Below, piece after piece: positions 42,915 to 51,746 of a stretch of 64,000 bases of DNA (positions are counted from its first letter, which is position 1; each line of letters opens with the position of its first letter). Origin of the DNA: Ornithobacterium rhinotracheale (GTDB lineage Bacteria > Bacteroidota > Bacteroidia > Flavobacteriales > Weeksellaceae); assembly GCF_004088395.1 (NCBI RefSeq), contig NZ_CP035107.1:2123001-2187000 (forward strand), written 5' to 3'. Under the pieces are notes generated by a model. It was not told the DNA's origin. It saw nothing but the letters and a program-made list of their open reading frames with translations, and made no database searches. The position numbers and the translations under genes were made by a program.

Positions 42915-44588
42915 TTGACGCAAGAAAAAGCATTAGACATATTAAAATCTGGGCGAAATGTTTTCCTTACAGGTTCTGCTGGTACAGGAAAGACTTATAC
43001 CCTCAACAAATATATCGAATATTTAAAATCTCATAAAATCCCTGTCGCCATCACGGCAAGCACGGGAATTGCTGCCACACACCTCAATGGGATGACGGTG
43101 CATTCCTGGAGTGGAATCGGCATTAAAAGCCACATAGAAACTGCCCACCTGCAAAAATTGAAGGAACGAAAGTACATGAGGGACAAAATGAAAGATGTGC
43201 GTGTACTCATCATAGATGAAATTTCTATGTTGCACAAGAATCAACTTAACGCCATAAACGATGTTTTACAGTACTTCAAAGGCAATCCCTTACCATTTGG
43301 AGGTATTCAGATAGTGTTTTCAGGCGACTTTTTTCAGCTGCCACCAATTGGAGAAGAATGGGAAGAAGCCAGAGATAAATTCTGCTTCATGTCCACCGCT
43401 TGGGTAGATGCCAAGCCTTTTATTTGCTACTTAACCAAACAACATCGCCAAAGTAACAATCCACTCAATCAATTGCTCAACGAAATGCGTGCTGGCGAGG
43501 TGAGCCCTTTATCTTATGACATAGTAAATGAAAAGATACAAGAAACGATGTATTCCGACATCAATCGTTTTCCACAACTTTATACACACAATGCTGATGT
43601 AGATAAAATCAATCAACAAAAATTAAAATTGATTGATACGCCACCAGAGAAATTCACCGCTACTGCAAAAGGAAATAGATCACTGATTGAAATCATGAAA
43701 AATAACATTTTGGCTCCTTTTGAATTTGAACTAAAGAAAGAAGCTGAAGTGATGTTTGTGAAAAATAATTTTGAAAAGAAATTTTTCAACGGAACACTAG
43801 GTGTAGTTAAAGATTTTTCTGAAGATGGATACCCTATTGTAGAAACCAAAGATGGAAACTTGATTGTAGCGGAACCAGAAGAATGGAAAATAGAGGACGA
43901 AAACGGGAAAACTTTAGCCTCCATCACCCAAATTCCTCTGCGTTTGGCATGGGCAATCACTGTGCACAAAAGTCAGGGCATGACATTGGATGAGGCTTGC
44001 ATAGATTTGCGCAAAACTTTTGAAAAAGGGCAAGGCTATGTCGCACTATCTCGATTGAGAGACCTAGAAGGGCTCACGCTGCTAGGCGTGAACGAAGTAG
44101 CTATGCAGCTCGACGAATTGGCATTCAAAGCAGATAAACGCTTTCTAGAACTCTCGGACTGGGCAGACGACACCTTCTCTACCGAAGATTTAAAACGAGA
44201 GCACATTCCTTTTATTGTAAAATGTGGCGGACAAATTGAACCTGTAAAAGTGTTAAGCCAAACTGAAACCAAAGAAAAAGGCAAAAAAAGCACTCTCATA
44301 ATTACCAAAGAAATGCTCGAAGAAGGCATGTCTCCCGAAGAAATAGCAAAAAAAAGAGACCTTACAGAATCTACTATTTACGGGCATTTGAATAAATTAA
44401 AAACACAATTTCCAGAATTAAATTTCTCCTCCTACATTGCATGCGATCCGCACATTGTAGATCGTGTGCGCAACCTCGTTGATAATTTAAATTTTGAAGA
44501 TGGCGAAATAAGATTAAAACCTATTTACGACACACTGAAAGAAGAAATCCCCTATTCCGAAATACGAAAAGCTTTACTTTTAGTCTAA
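42915..44588 (+). CDS. Pif1/RecD-like DNA helicase with C-terminal HTH
   Basis: 557 residues starting at TTG (42915-42917); no ATG occurs before the Walker A motif, so TTG is the only sound start. Motifs: GSAGTGKTYTLNKY (Walker A), VLIIDEISMLHK (Walker B), FSGDFFQLPPI (III), TKQHRQSNN (IV), TVHKSQGMTLDEA and VALSRLR (V-VI). About residues 470-555 form a helix-turn-helix (EMLEEGMSPEEIAKKRDLTE, STIYGHLN). This Pif1 subfamily, with the added HTH_40-like tail, is common in Bacteroidota and probably unwinds DNA or resolves structures 5'-3'. Confidence 0.88.
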   Translation: MTQEKALDILKSGRNVFLTGSAGTGKTYTLNKYIEYLKSHKIPVAITASTGIAATHLNGMTVHSWSGIGIKSHIETAHLQKLKERKYMRDKMKDVRVLIIDEISMLHKNQLNAINDVLQYFKGNPLPFGGIQIVFSGDFFQLPPIGEEWEEARDKFCFMSTAWVDAKPFICYLTKQHRQSNNPLNQLLNEMRAGEVSPLSYDIVNEKIQETMYSDINRFPQLYTHNADVDKINQQKLKLIDTPPEKFTATAKGNRSLIEIMKNNILAPFEFELKKEAEVMFVKNNFEKKFFNGTLGVVKDFSEDGYPIVETKDGNLIVAEPEEWKIEDENGKTLASITQIPLRLAWAITVHKSQGMTLDEACIDLRKTFEKGQGYVALSRLRDLEGLTLLGVNEVAMQLDELAFKADKRFLELSDWADDTFSTEDLKREHIPFIVKCGGQIEPVKVLSQTETKEKGKKSTLIITKEMLEEGMSPEEIAKKRDLTESTIYGHLNKLKTQFPELNFSSYIACDPHIVDRVRNLVDNLNFEDGEIRLKPIYDTLKEEIPYSEIRKALLLV

Positions 44589-44812
44589 AAAAAATATGAA
44601 TTTAAAGGAATTTCCCGTTGGGTATTTAAGCTTAATGCTAGCCACGAGCTATCTATACCAAGCATATGCCCGCCCCAAGTTTTATCCTCCAGAGGAATTA
44701 AATTACATTTTTATTGCACTCTGTGCAATTGCATTTCTAGGTGCCTTTCTCATGGCTTTTACACGCTACAAAGAAGAGCCGATGGCACACAAAATGCAAA
44801 TCATAGGTTTAA

Positions 44813-45788
44813 ACCCGTAGTGCATTATCGAATGAGGTTAATTTTTAAATTGTTAATGTTACTATGAAAGACAAATTTATTGAGATATTGAATAGTAGTC
44901 AAGGAGGTAATTTTTGCCAATATTCTTGTTTTGAATCCTTCAAAAGATTTGGCATAATTACGCCGTATCATAAATTGGTCACACAACTGCGAGAATAAAG
45001 TTTCTATACGTTTTCTATACTTTCTGAATGGATAAAACTGAGGTTTGTAATCTTTTTGATTTTTTCTTTTAGGGGTTTCTAACTGGATTTTCACCTCATT
45101 GAACAAGTCAAGCTGAACCGTTTGAGAAAGATAGCCCCTGTCTCCAAGTAACACGCAATCAGAAATTTGAAGTTTTATGTCTTTCAAATAATGAATGTCG
45201 TGAACGGAGGCGGGAGATAAGTCAAAACTTTGGAACACACCAGCAATAGAACAGATCGCATGTAGCTTGTAACCATAAAAGTGTAGATTTTGAGAAGCAC
45301 AAAAACCTTTATTTGGCATTGAAAAGCTATTTTCTTTACAGATTTTGCTTCTGGAAGAGCGGGATAATTTACACACTTCTAAAGGCATGCTGTCCACCAA
45401 GAAATAGTTTTCAAAATCATTGAACTTTTTCACCATTTTGCACCTAATTTCTTCAAGAAAAGGGAAGAGTTTTCGTTTTCTTCTGTTGTAAACACTCCTT
45501 TCAATTTTAGATTCAATAGCCCAACCTTTTATCTCTCTAAAAAGCTGGTACTCAGAGTCGATAGATTTAAATTCTGCTAAAATAATTAAGCTTATCAGCT
45601 CTATATCAGATAATTTTGGTTTCACTGGTTTAAAATAGAAATTTTCAGTTCCTGAAATTTCTATTAGTTTATTCAAAATAAAATTGTAACTTGCCTCTAG
45701 GTTGCTCATAATTGTATTTGATTGGTAACCAATGCAATTTACTTTTCTTTAGGCTCATGGGCAACCTTTTTTATAATGCACTACGGGT
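44813..45788 (-). mobile_element. IS982-family insertion sequence, copy 2 (976 bp)
   Basis: Same ends as copy 1 (ACCCGTAGTGCATTAT inverted at the right). It is flanked by a 9-bp direct repeat TAGGTTTAA (44804-44812 and 45789-45797). The clean duplication and near identity with copy 1 show a recent event. It is inserted in reverse to the gene it breaks. Confidence 0.95.
44825..45709 (-). CDS. IS982-family transposase (copy 2)
   Basis: 294 residues, complete, with the same DDE signatures as copy 1 (FLVDSMPLEV, LLGDRGYLS, YRKRIETLF). The two proteins differ at four positions (an Ala for Thr near the start, Glu for Asp and Glu for Lys in the N-terminal half among them). Probably functional. Confidence 0.92.
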   Translation of the reverse strand: MSNLEASYNFILNKLIEISGTENFYFKPVKPKLSDIELISLIILAEFKSIDSEYQLFREIKGWAIESKIERSVYNRRKRKLFPFLEEIRCKMVKKFNDFENYFLVDSMPLEVCKLSRSSRSKICKENSFSMPNKGFCASQNLHFYGYKLHAICSIAGVFQSFDLSPASVHDIHYLKDIKLQISDCVLLGDRGYLSQTVQLDLFNEVKIQLETPKRKNQKDYKPQFYPFRKYRKRIETLFSQLCDQFMIRRNYAKSFEGFKTRILAKITSLTTIQYLNKFVFHSNINNLKINLIR

Positions 45789-45841
45789 TAGGTTTAATTA
45801 TTTTATCACCTATTTTAGCTTATGCCATTTGGATATAAATA

Positions 45842-45879
45842 AAAAAAGGTTTCTCCAGAATCTGGAAAAACCCTTTTTT
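45842..45879. terminator. terminator after the interrupted gene
   Basis: TCCAGA and TCTGGA (45854-45866) form the top of a stem whose base is AAAAGGTTT with AAACCCTTTT, ending in T residues. The convergent gene at 45903 may share it. Confidence 0.65.
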
Positions 45880-45902
45880 GATACATTTTTTTCGCAATGA
45901 AA

Positions 45903-46400
45903 TTATTTCACAGGGCGAAGAATGTTGTAATTTACCCCTACACCAGCAGCGCCAATATTATTTTCCTTCACCGCGGCACCTTGGTAGAATAGGAATATAT
46001 TCCACTTATTATCGTGGTAACCTATTTCTGGGCGGTAATAGAAGCCTGCCTTGGTATCTTCTTTTAAGAATGCTACTCCCACGCCTACATCAGCCCCGAG
46101 GAAAAACCGTCTGGTGGGGTAGTAGCGCAATAGCGCAGCAACGGGTAATAGGCCTATGTTTTCGGCATCGTTTTTCTTAAAATAATGGGTGTAGCCTGTT
46201 GCTAAACCTAAGCCAAAACTTTTGAGGTCTAGGAACTGGTACTTAGCATCTACGCCAAGCGCCACGGAAGAGGTGTCCTTGGTATCTGCTAAGGGAATGC
46301 CTGCGTGCAAGCCCACCTTTACCCAATCGGTTCCTTTTTTTTGAGCGTTTACAAATAGGCTTGCAAAAATCAACAACATTAATGTGCTTAATTTCTTCAT
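45903..46400 (-). CDS. secreted outer-membrane-barrel-like protein
   Basis: 165 residues with a signal peptide (KKLSTLMLLIFASLFVNA, cleavage before QKK). The remainder alternates polar and hydrophobic residues with Gly, Tyr and Phe (GLGLATGYTHYFKK, RRFFLGADVGVGVAFL, GVGVNYNILRPVK), as in small eight-strand barrels. No close family is recognised. It is the last gene of a minus-strand run with hemD and the DUF4271 gene. Confidence 0.7.
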   Translation of the reverse strand: MKKLSTLMLLIFASLFVNAQKKGTDWVKVGLHAGIPLADTKDTSSVALGVDAKYQFLDLKSFGLGLATGYTHYFKKNDAENIGLLPVAALLRYYPTRRFFLGADVGVGVAFLKEDTKAGFYYRPEIGYHDNKWNIFLFYQGAAVKENNIGAAGVGVNYNILRPVK

Positions 46401-46416
46401 ATTCTATTCTTTTTTA

Positions 46417-47178
46417 TTATTGATTTGCTTTTCTGATGTAGTTTTCCAGCGCCATTGTCATTGAGGGGGTTTCTGGCGTAGGGACTTTGATATTTACCTC
46501 TAAGCCATTTTTCTCGGCCTCGGTGATGGTGGACTTGCCAAATACGGCGATGGTTTGTTTTTCCTGCTTATAGTCTGGAAAGCTCTCAAATAGTGATTTT
46601 ATGCCCAGTGGGCTGAAGAATACTAAGATGTCGTAATCTTTTACATTCTTTTCAGATAAATCACAGCTCACCGTTTGGTACATAATGCCTCGTTTCCAAT
46701 CTAGCCCCAACTCGTCCATCAAGGCAGGGACATCTGGTTTCAGTGAATTGGAGGAAGGGAGCAGGAGTTTTTCTTTTTTTAATTTTTTTAAAATGGGCTT
46801 TAAATCGGCAAAAGTTTTCCCGCCGATGTATACTTTTCTCTTTCGGTATACGATGTATTTTTGCAGGTAAAATGCCACGGCCTCGCTCTGGCAGTAATAC
46901 TTCATTGCATCTGGCACGTGGAAGCGCATCTCCTCTGCTACTCTAAAAAAGTGGTCTACGGCGTTTTTACTGGTGAGAACGATGCCTGTAAATTTGCTTA
47001 AATCTATTTTCTGCTGTCTTAAATCCTTAGCAGTAAGCCCTTCTACTTTGATAAACGGCTCAAAGTCTACCTTAATTCCTAAATCTTTTTCAAGTGTAAG
47101 GTACGGCGACCCCTCCGAGTTTGGCTTGGGCTGAGATACAAGGATAGATTTTATATTCATACTCTTTTCTACATTCAT
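46417..47178 (-). CDS. hemD: uroporphyrinogen-III synthase
   Basis: 253 residues from the ATG at 47178; an ATG at 47160 (MNIKSILVSQPKP) is an equally sound start. The HemD fold shows IVLTSKNAVDHFFRVAEE in domain 1, and VFFSPLGIKSLFESFP with AVFGKSTITEAEKNG in domain 2. It closes the linear tetrapyrrole in heme synthesis. HemD sequences diverge strongly, so recognition rests on these motifs. The gene upstream (DUF4271) ends 5 bases away, a known flavobacterial pairing. Confidence 0.85.
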   Translation of the reverse strand: MNVEKSMNIKSILVSQPKPNSEGSPYLTLEKDLGIKVDFEPFIKVEGLTAKDLRQQKIDLSKFTGIVLTSKNAVDHFFRVAEEMRFHVPDAMKYYCQSEAVAFYLQKYIVYRKRKVYIGGKTFADLKPILKKLKKEKLLLPSSNSLKPDVPALMDELGLDWKRGIMYQTVSCDLSEKNVKDYDILVFFSPLGIKSLFESFPDYKQEKQTIAVFGKSTITEAEKNGLEVNIKVPTPETPSMTMALENYIRKANQ

Positions 47179-47183
47179 TACTT

Positions 47184-47825
47184 TCAGCTCCTGAGCAGGA
47201 TAAATCTGCACACGATAGCGAAGGGTAATATTTCAAGGGCGCAAAGGTACAAAATAATATAGTAAATTGGGAATTTATATTCCTTGCTTGTCCTTAAATA
47301 AAAGGAAATGAGCGTTATTAAAAACATTATGGCTAAAAAGCTTATGGCTACATAGGTTAAAATCTGCGCATCAATTTTTGAGAAATAATATAAAAAACTA
47401 ATCGCCACGAGCCCCAATGTTATGAATATCCCAAAATATGAGCGCGAAATAAAGAAATCACGCAAAATTTCGGCATAGCCCACTAGGGAGAAAATCAGTG
47501 CATTGGCAAGCACCTTGATGATGATATAGCCCACCACTATTAAGGCTAAAAATGTGAGCTGCACATAGGCATCATAGCCCTGCCACACGCCCCACTGCAC
47601 CACAAAGGGCAGCAGAAATAAGCCCACCAAAGTGGAAAATATAGCCATATAAATGCCGTTTAGGAGCAAAAAATTATCCTTTTTCTCACTAAATTTCTCC
47701 AATGTCCCCAAATCATCATAATACTTTTTAAAGGCCCAGCGGGTGAACATCAGCAGTGCGCACACGGCCATCAGCAGGAGAAAAATTCCATCTTTATTTT
47801 CTATCAATCTTAAATTTCCTTCCAC
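47184..47825 (-). CDS. DUF4271-family membrane protein
   Basis: 213 residues with about five to six membrane helices (for example FLLLMAVCALLMFTRW, VALIVVGYIIIKV-like and IVLYLCALEILPFAIV segments). Flavobacterial DUF4271 proteins sit upstream of hemD in the same way; no function is assigned. The promoter lies in the 60 bp shared with the divergent glycosyltransferase gene. Confidence 0.8.
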   Translation of the reverse strand: MEGNLRLIENKDGIFLLLMAVCALLMFTRWAFKKYYDDLGTLEKFSEKKDNFLLLNGIYMAIFSTLVGLFLLPFVVQWGVWQGYDAYVQLTFLALIVVGYIIIKVLANALIFSLVGYAEILRDFFISRSYFGIFITLGLVAISFLYYFSKIDAQILTYVAISFLAIMFLITLISFYLRTSKEYKFPIYYIILYLCALEILPFAIVCRFILLRS

Positions 47826-47886
47826 GGCAAATAAGTTTTTTGCAAAATTACTAAATAAAATCTCAAAGGCTTAGTATATTTGTGGA

Positions 47887-48609
47887 ATGATAAAAAAATT
47901 AGTCATCATACCAACCTACAACGAGAAGGAAAATATAGAGAAAATCATACGAGCCACCCTCGCCCTGCCGCAAGATTTTGACATCTTGGTGGTAGACGAT
48001 TCCTCGCCAGATGGCACCGTGGAGATTGTAAAAGAGCTCATCACGCTCTTCCCTGAGCGCATCTTCCTAGAAGTGAGGCAAATCAAAGATGGCCTCGGGC
48101 GTGCCTATGTTCACGGGTTTAAATGGGCGCTTGCTCACGGCTACGACTATATTTTTGAAATGGACGCCGATTTCTCTCACAACCCCAACGACTTGCCTAA
48201 ACTATTAAAAGCCTGCCAAGAGGGCGCAGATATGGCCGTGGGCTCGCGCTACTCGCAGGGTGTGAATGTGGTAAACTGGCCTATGCACCGCGTACTGCTC
48301 TCATACTTCGCCTCCAAATATGTGCGCCTAATCACCCAGCTCCCCCTGCACGACACCACAGCGGGCTTCGTGTGCTATACCCGAAAAGCCCTTGAAAGCC
48401 TTGATTTAAACCAAATCGAGTTTAAAGGCTACGGCTTCCAAATTGAAATGAAATATAAAATCTGGAAAAAAGGCTTAAAAATCGTGGAAGTACCCATCAT
48501 TTTTACCGACCGCACGCTGGGCGAATCCAAAATCAGCAACTCCATCATTAAGGAAGGATTCCTTGGGGTAATTAAGCTAAAATATAAATCTTTAATCGGG
48601 AAACTCTAA
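47887..48609 (+). CDS. GT2 polyprenyl-phosphate mannosyltransferase-like protein
   Basis: 240 residues of the dolichol-phosphate-mannose synthase type: VIIPTYNEKENIEKII, VVDDSSPDGT, FEMDADFSHNPNDLP (the metal-binding DxD-like centre) and GFVCYTRKALE. There is no C-terminal membrane domain, as in soluble family members. It should move a sugar, probably mannose, from GDP-sugar to a polyprenyl phosphate for envelope glycosylation. TATATTTG at 47875-47882 lies five bases before the ATG, so the message is nearly leaderless. Its stop overlaps the next start. Confidence 0.88.
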   Translation: MIKKLVIIPTYNEKENIEKIIRATLALPQDFDILVVDDSSPDGTVEIVKELITLFPERIFLEVRQIKDGLGRAYVHGFKWALAHGYDYIFEMDADFSHNPNDLPKLLKACQEGADMAVGSRYSQGVNVVNWPMHRVLLSYFASKYVRLITQLPLHDTTAGFVCYTRKALESLDLNQIEFKGYGFQIEMKYKIWKKGLKIVEVPIIFTDRTLGESKISNSIIKEGFLGVIKLKYKSLIGKL

Positions 48610-49004
48610 TGATTAAAAAACTCCTGCTTAGCATTTTTGCCATCAGCCTTTTAGCCTGCAATCAAGGGGTTGAAAAACCTGATAACTTGATAGATAGAGA
48701 AACCTTTAAACGCGCACTCACGCAAATGTACCTCTACAAGCAAGCGCCCAACCTCTCCGTATCGCGCGAAATAGATTTTAACGCCATCAGTGCGGCCATT
48801 TTGGACAAATACCACCTCTCTGCCGAAGATTTTAGAAAATCTCTGGAATATTATATGGCCTCCCCTGAGCTGTACAAGGATATTTTGCAAGAAATCCAGG
48901 ATTCCATACGCAATAATATAGACCGCTCCACAGAAGAAAAACCCTCTATGAACATAGAGCAAATGAAAAAAATGGAACAAAAAATCACTATTCCTAACCA
49001 ATGA
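48609..49004 (+). CDS. DUF4296-family lipoprotein
   Basis: 131 residues with a lipoprotein signal (KKLLLSIFAISLLAC, Cys17). The mature part is helical, with RETFKRALTQMYLYKQA and a Tyr-rich middle (SLEYYMASPELYKDILQEI), as in DUF4296. It overlaps the glycosyltransferase gene by one base and tyrA by four, so the three are translated together. Role unknown, probably anchored to the periplasmic side of a membrane. Confidence 0.8.
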   Translation: MIKKLLLSIFAISLLACNQGVEKPDNLIDRETFKRALTQMYLYKQAPNLSVSREIDFNAISAAILDKYHLSAEDFRKSLEYYMASPELYKDILQEIQDSIRNNIDRSTEEKPSMNIEQMKKMEQKITIPNQ

Positions 49005-49858
49005 AATTAGCCATCATCGGCGTGGGGCTCATCGGGGGCTCTCTCGCTCTAAAAAGTAAAAAATTAAATCTCTTTTCAGAAATAATCGGCATCGATGCCA
49101 ATCCCAATCACCTGCGCCAAGCCATTTCGCTAGGCATCATCGACCGCCAAGCGGATTTAAAAGAAGGCATTCAGCAAGCCGATGCCGTGATGATTGCCGT
49201 GCCAGTAGAAGCCACAATAAGCCTGCTGCCACAGGTCTTAGATTATGTGGAGGCGCAGTGCGTGTTTGATGTAGCCTCTACCAAGGAAAGCATCATTCGC
49301 AGTGTGGAAAATCACCCAAAACGCCAAAACTATGTCGCCACTCACCCTATGTGGGGTACCGAAAATAGTGGCCCCCAAGCTGCTACCGAAAACGCCTTTG
49401 AAGGGCGCTCTCTTGTGCTGTGCGACACGGAAAACTCCGCCCCAGATAAAGTGGACTTTATCAAAAACTTATACCAAGCGCTGGGTATGCACCTTATTTA
49501 TATGAACGCCAAGGAACACGATGTGCATACGGCCTATGTAAGCCACATTTCGCATGTAACATCGTATGCTTTAGCCAATACCGTTTTAGAAAAAGAAAAA
49601 CAGGAAGAAACCATCTTCCAGCTTGCCAGCTCGGGCTTTTCAAGCACTGTACGCTTAGCCAAATCGCACGCAGCTATGTGGCTCCCCATCTTTAAACATA
49701 ATAGAGAAAACCTCCTCGATGTGCTAGATGAACACATAAGCCAGCTGGAACAATTTAGAAAAGACCTGATTCTTGAAAATTACGACAAAGTAGAAGATTT
49801 TATCCTAAATGCCAATCGCATACGCGGCGTACTGGAAGAAAAAAAACCGAAAAACTAA
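49001..49858 (+). CDS. tyrA: prephenate dehydrogenase
   Basis: 285 residues. The NAD-binding start is KLAIIGVGLIGGSLAL with Asp in IIGIDANP; substrate-site segments are THPMWGTENSGPQAA and HDVHTAYVSHISHVTSYAL (catalytic His). It converts prephenate to 4-hydroxyphenylpyruvate for tyrosine. No chorismate mutase domain is fused. The start overlaps the DUF4296 stop by four bases. Confidence 0.92.
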   Translation: MKLAIIGVGLIGGSLALKSKKLNLFSEIIGIDANPNHLRQAISLGIIDRQADLKEGIQQADAVMIAVPVEATISLLPQVLDYVEAQCVFDVASTKESIIRSVENHPKRQNYVATHPMWGTENSGPQAATENAFEGRSLVLCDTENSAPDKVDFIKNLYQALGMHLIYMNAKEHDVHTAYVSHISHVTSYALANTVLEKEKQEETIFQLASSGFSSTVRLAKSHAAMWLPIFKHNRENLLDVLDEHISQLEQFRKDLILENYDKVEDFILNANRIRGVLEEKKPKN

Positions 49859-49885
49859 TCTCGCCACTTTTTAATTAAGATTTAA

Positions 49886-49893
49886 TACCTTTG
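49886..49893 (+). promoter_or_regulatory. -7 promoter element before the GHMP kinase gene
   Basis: TACCTTTG fits TAnnTTTG and is 18 bases upstream of the ATG. Confidence 0.5.
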
Positions 49894-49910
49894 CACCAAA
49901 TATTTTAGGA

Positions 49911-50822
49911 ATGAATTATCCCTCTTTTTTCGCTAAAATTTTACTCTTTGGAGAATATGGCATCATCGAAAATGCCAAAGGGCTCACGATTCCCTACAAT
50001 TTCTACAAAGGAACTTTAAAATTTACCGACCCCTCGCTTGAAAATAAATCTCGCGAAAATCTCAAAAAATATGTGCAGTACTTAAACCAAAATATGCCTC
50101 AGCAATTTGATGTGGAGCGGCTTAATTCCGATTTAAGCAAAGGTATGTTCTTCGATTCAAACATTCCACAAGGCTACGGTGTGGGTAGCTCGGGCGCACT
50201 CGTCGCAGCAATTTACGACGAATACGCAGTGGAAAAATTAGCCAAAAATCAATTATCTAAAAAAGAAATTTCTGAGCTTAAAAAGACTTTTGCCCAAATG
50301 GAATCCTATTTTCACGGCAAAAGCTCAGGCATAGACCCGCTGATTTGCTATATGAACATTCCGCTCCTAATCCACTCCAAGGAGGAGATTGATACCATCG
50401 GGATTCCGCAAAATGCCAGTGGCAAGGGGGCTGTATTCCTAATTAATTCTGGCGCCCCTGGAGAAACGGAGCCTATGGTGCAAATCTTTTTTCAAAAATT
50501 AAAGCAAGAGGGATTTAGGAAAACGCTGAGAAAAGAATTTACTAAGTATAATGATGCCTGCATTGATGCACTCATTAAGGGAAAAAAAGAGCCCCTCTTC
50601 CGAAACTTAAAGAGCCTTTCTACTTGGGCATTTATTCATTTTAAGCCGATGATTCCCAAAAAATTAATCAGCGCTTGGGAGAGAGGAATTAAGACAAATG
50701 ATTACTACCTAAAACTCTGCGGAAGCGGCGGTGGCGGCTATGTTTTAGGCTTTGCAGAGGACTTTGAAAAAGCGCAAAAAGCCCTCTCAGATTTTCAGCT
50801 GGAACCCGTGTACCGTTTCTAA
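49911..50822 (+). CDS. GHMP kinase, mevalonate kinase type
   Basis: 303 residues. Motif 1 is AKILLFGEYGII, motif 2 is NIPQGYGVGSSGALVAAIY and motif 3 is KLCGSGGGGYVLGF; the Ser and Glu positions and HGKSSGIDPLICY fit mevalonate kinase of Flavobacteriia, which make isoprenoids through mevalonate. The exact substrate among GHMP kinases is inferred. It is followed within 15 bases by a UbiA prenyltransferase, so a link to isoprenoid lipids is likely. Confidence 0.82.
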   Translation: MNYPSFFAKILLFGEYGIIENAKGLTIPYNFYKGTLKFTDPSLENKSRENLKKYVQYLNQNMPQQFDVERLNSDLSKGMFFDSNIPQGYGVGSSGALVAAIYDEYAVEKLAKNQLSKKEISELKKTFAQMESYFHGKSSGIDPLICYMNIPLLIHSKEEIDTIGIPQNASGKGAVFLINSGAPGETEPMVQIFFQKLKQEGFRKTLRKEFTKYNDACIDALIKGKKEPLFRNLKSLSTWAFIHFKPMIPKKLISAWERGIKTNDYYLKLCGSGGGGYVLGFAEDFEKAQKALSDFQLEPVYRF

Positions 50823-50835
50823 AAAAAAGCCCACG

Positions 50836-51744
50836 ATGAAAGTGCCCCAAGGTGATAGCTATGTGATGAAACTTTTGGCGCTCTTTGCCGTGATTCGTGG
50901 CTACAATGTTGCCATCTTAGTTTTGGCGATGTACTTTGCTGCATTTTTCATCTTTGCTAAGGACGGCTCATTCAGTCAGTTTTTTAAAAACATAGCACTC
51001 CACTGCATCATCATTTCCACAGCGCTCACTGTTTCGGCGGGCTATATTATCAATAATTTTTATGATTTAGGCAAAGACCAAATCGCGCGCCCCATTATGG
51101 CCTATCTCGCCAAATTTGTGAGCCAAAACTTTAAGCTAGTCATTTATTTATGGCTCAACTTCATTGCACTCATCTTTGCATTTTTAGCCTCGTGGCGTGT
51201 AGCCATATTCATCGCAGCATTTCAGTTTTTAACTTGGCTTTATAGCCATAAGCTAAACAAAATACTATTTATCAACAATGTATTTGCCACCATTTTAGCC
51301 CTATTTCCATTCTTGGCGCTATTCTTATACTTTAATAATTACAGCAGCGTGATTTTTGTACACGGCGCATTTCTAGGGCTAAACCTATTGACGCTCGACC
51401 TCGAAAAAGATTTCCTCACCCAGCGCGCCGATAGCATTTACGAATACCAAACCCTCCCCATTGTACTCGGCACGCGCAAAGCTAAATTAATCCTGAATTT
51501 ATTGCTTTTGCTCACTGCCGTTGTAGCATTTCTTTTAGCACATTTTGATAGCGTGGGCAATATGTCTTATTATTTTTACATCGCAGGGGTGGTTTTCTTT
51601 GCTTTGCCCCACTTCATTTTAAAAGCTAAAAGCAAGAAAGAATGGCACTTATTGCATTTTGTTTTAAAAATTCTTTTATGGATTGGGGTGCTAAGTTTGG
51701 CGTGGATAAAAATAAATCCCTTAGATTTGCAGAAATTTATTTAA
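50836..51744 (+). CDS. UbiA-family prenyltransferase
   Basis: 302 residues from the ATG at 50836; an upstream ATG inside the kinase gene is rejected because the added part is basic and out of family. About eight membrane helices. The first Asp-rich motif is NNFYDLGKDQIARP, the second LDLEKDFLTQRADSIYEY. Such proteins transfer a polyprenyl chain to an acceptor in the membrane; in flavobacteria this copy is often labelled geranylgeranylglycerol-phosphate transferase-like. The acceptor is not known. Confidence 0.85.
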   Translation: MKVPQGDSYVMKLLALFAVIRGYNVAILVLAMYFAAFFIFAKDGSFSQFFKNIALHCIIISTALTVSAGYIINNFYDLGKDQIARPIMAYLAKFVSQNFKLVIYLWLNFIALIFAFLASWRVAIFIAAFQFLTWLYSHKLNKILFINNVFATILALFPFLALFLYFNNYSSVIFVHGAFLGLNLLTLDLEKDFLTQRADSIYEYQTLPIVLGTRKAKLILNLLLLLTAVVAFLLAHFDSVGNMSYYFYIAGVVFFALPHFILKAKSKKEWHLLHFVLKILLWIGVLSLAWIKINPLDLQKFI

Positions 51745-51746
51745 TC

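Larger units (their letters stand above)
44596..45838 (+). pseudogene. small membrane protein gene interrupted by IS982
   Basis: The 5' part (44596-44812) encodes NLKEFPVGYLSLMLATSYLY and a second helix FIALCAIAFLGAFLMAFTRY; the element at 44813-45788 then adds a premature stop after KMQIIGLNP. Joining the two flanks and removing one 9-bp target copy restores the frame to IIGLIILSPILAYAIWI and a stop at 45836-45838. The original protein had 85 residues and three membrane helices; the last is lost. Function unknown; it follows the helicase by 8 bases. Confidence 0.85.
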
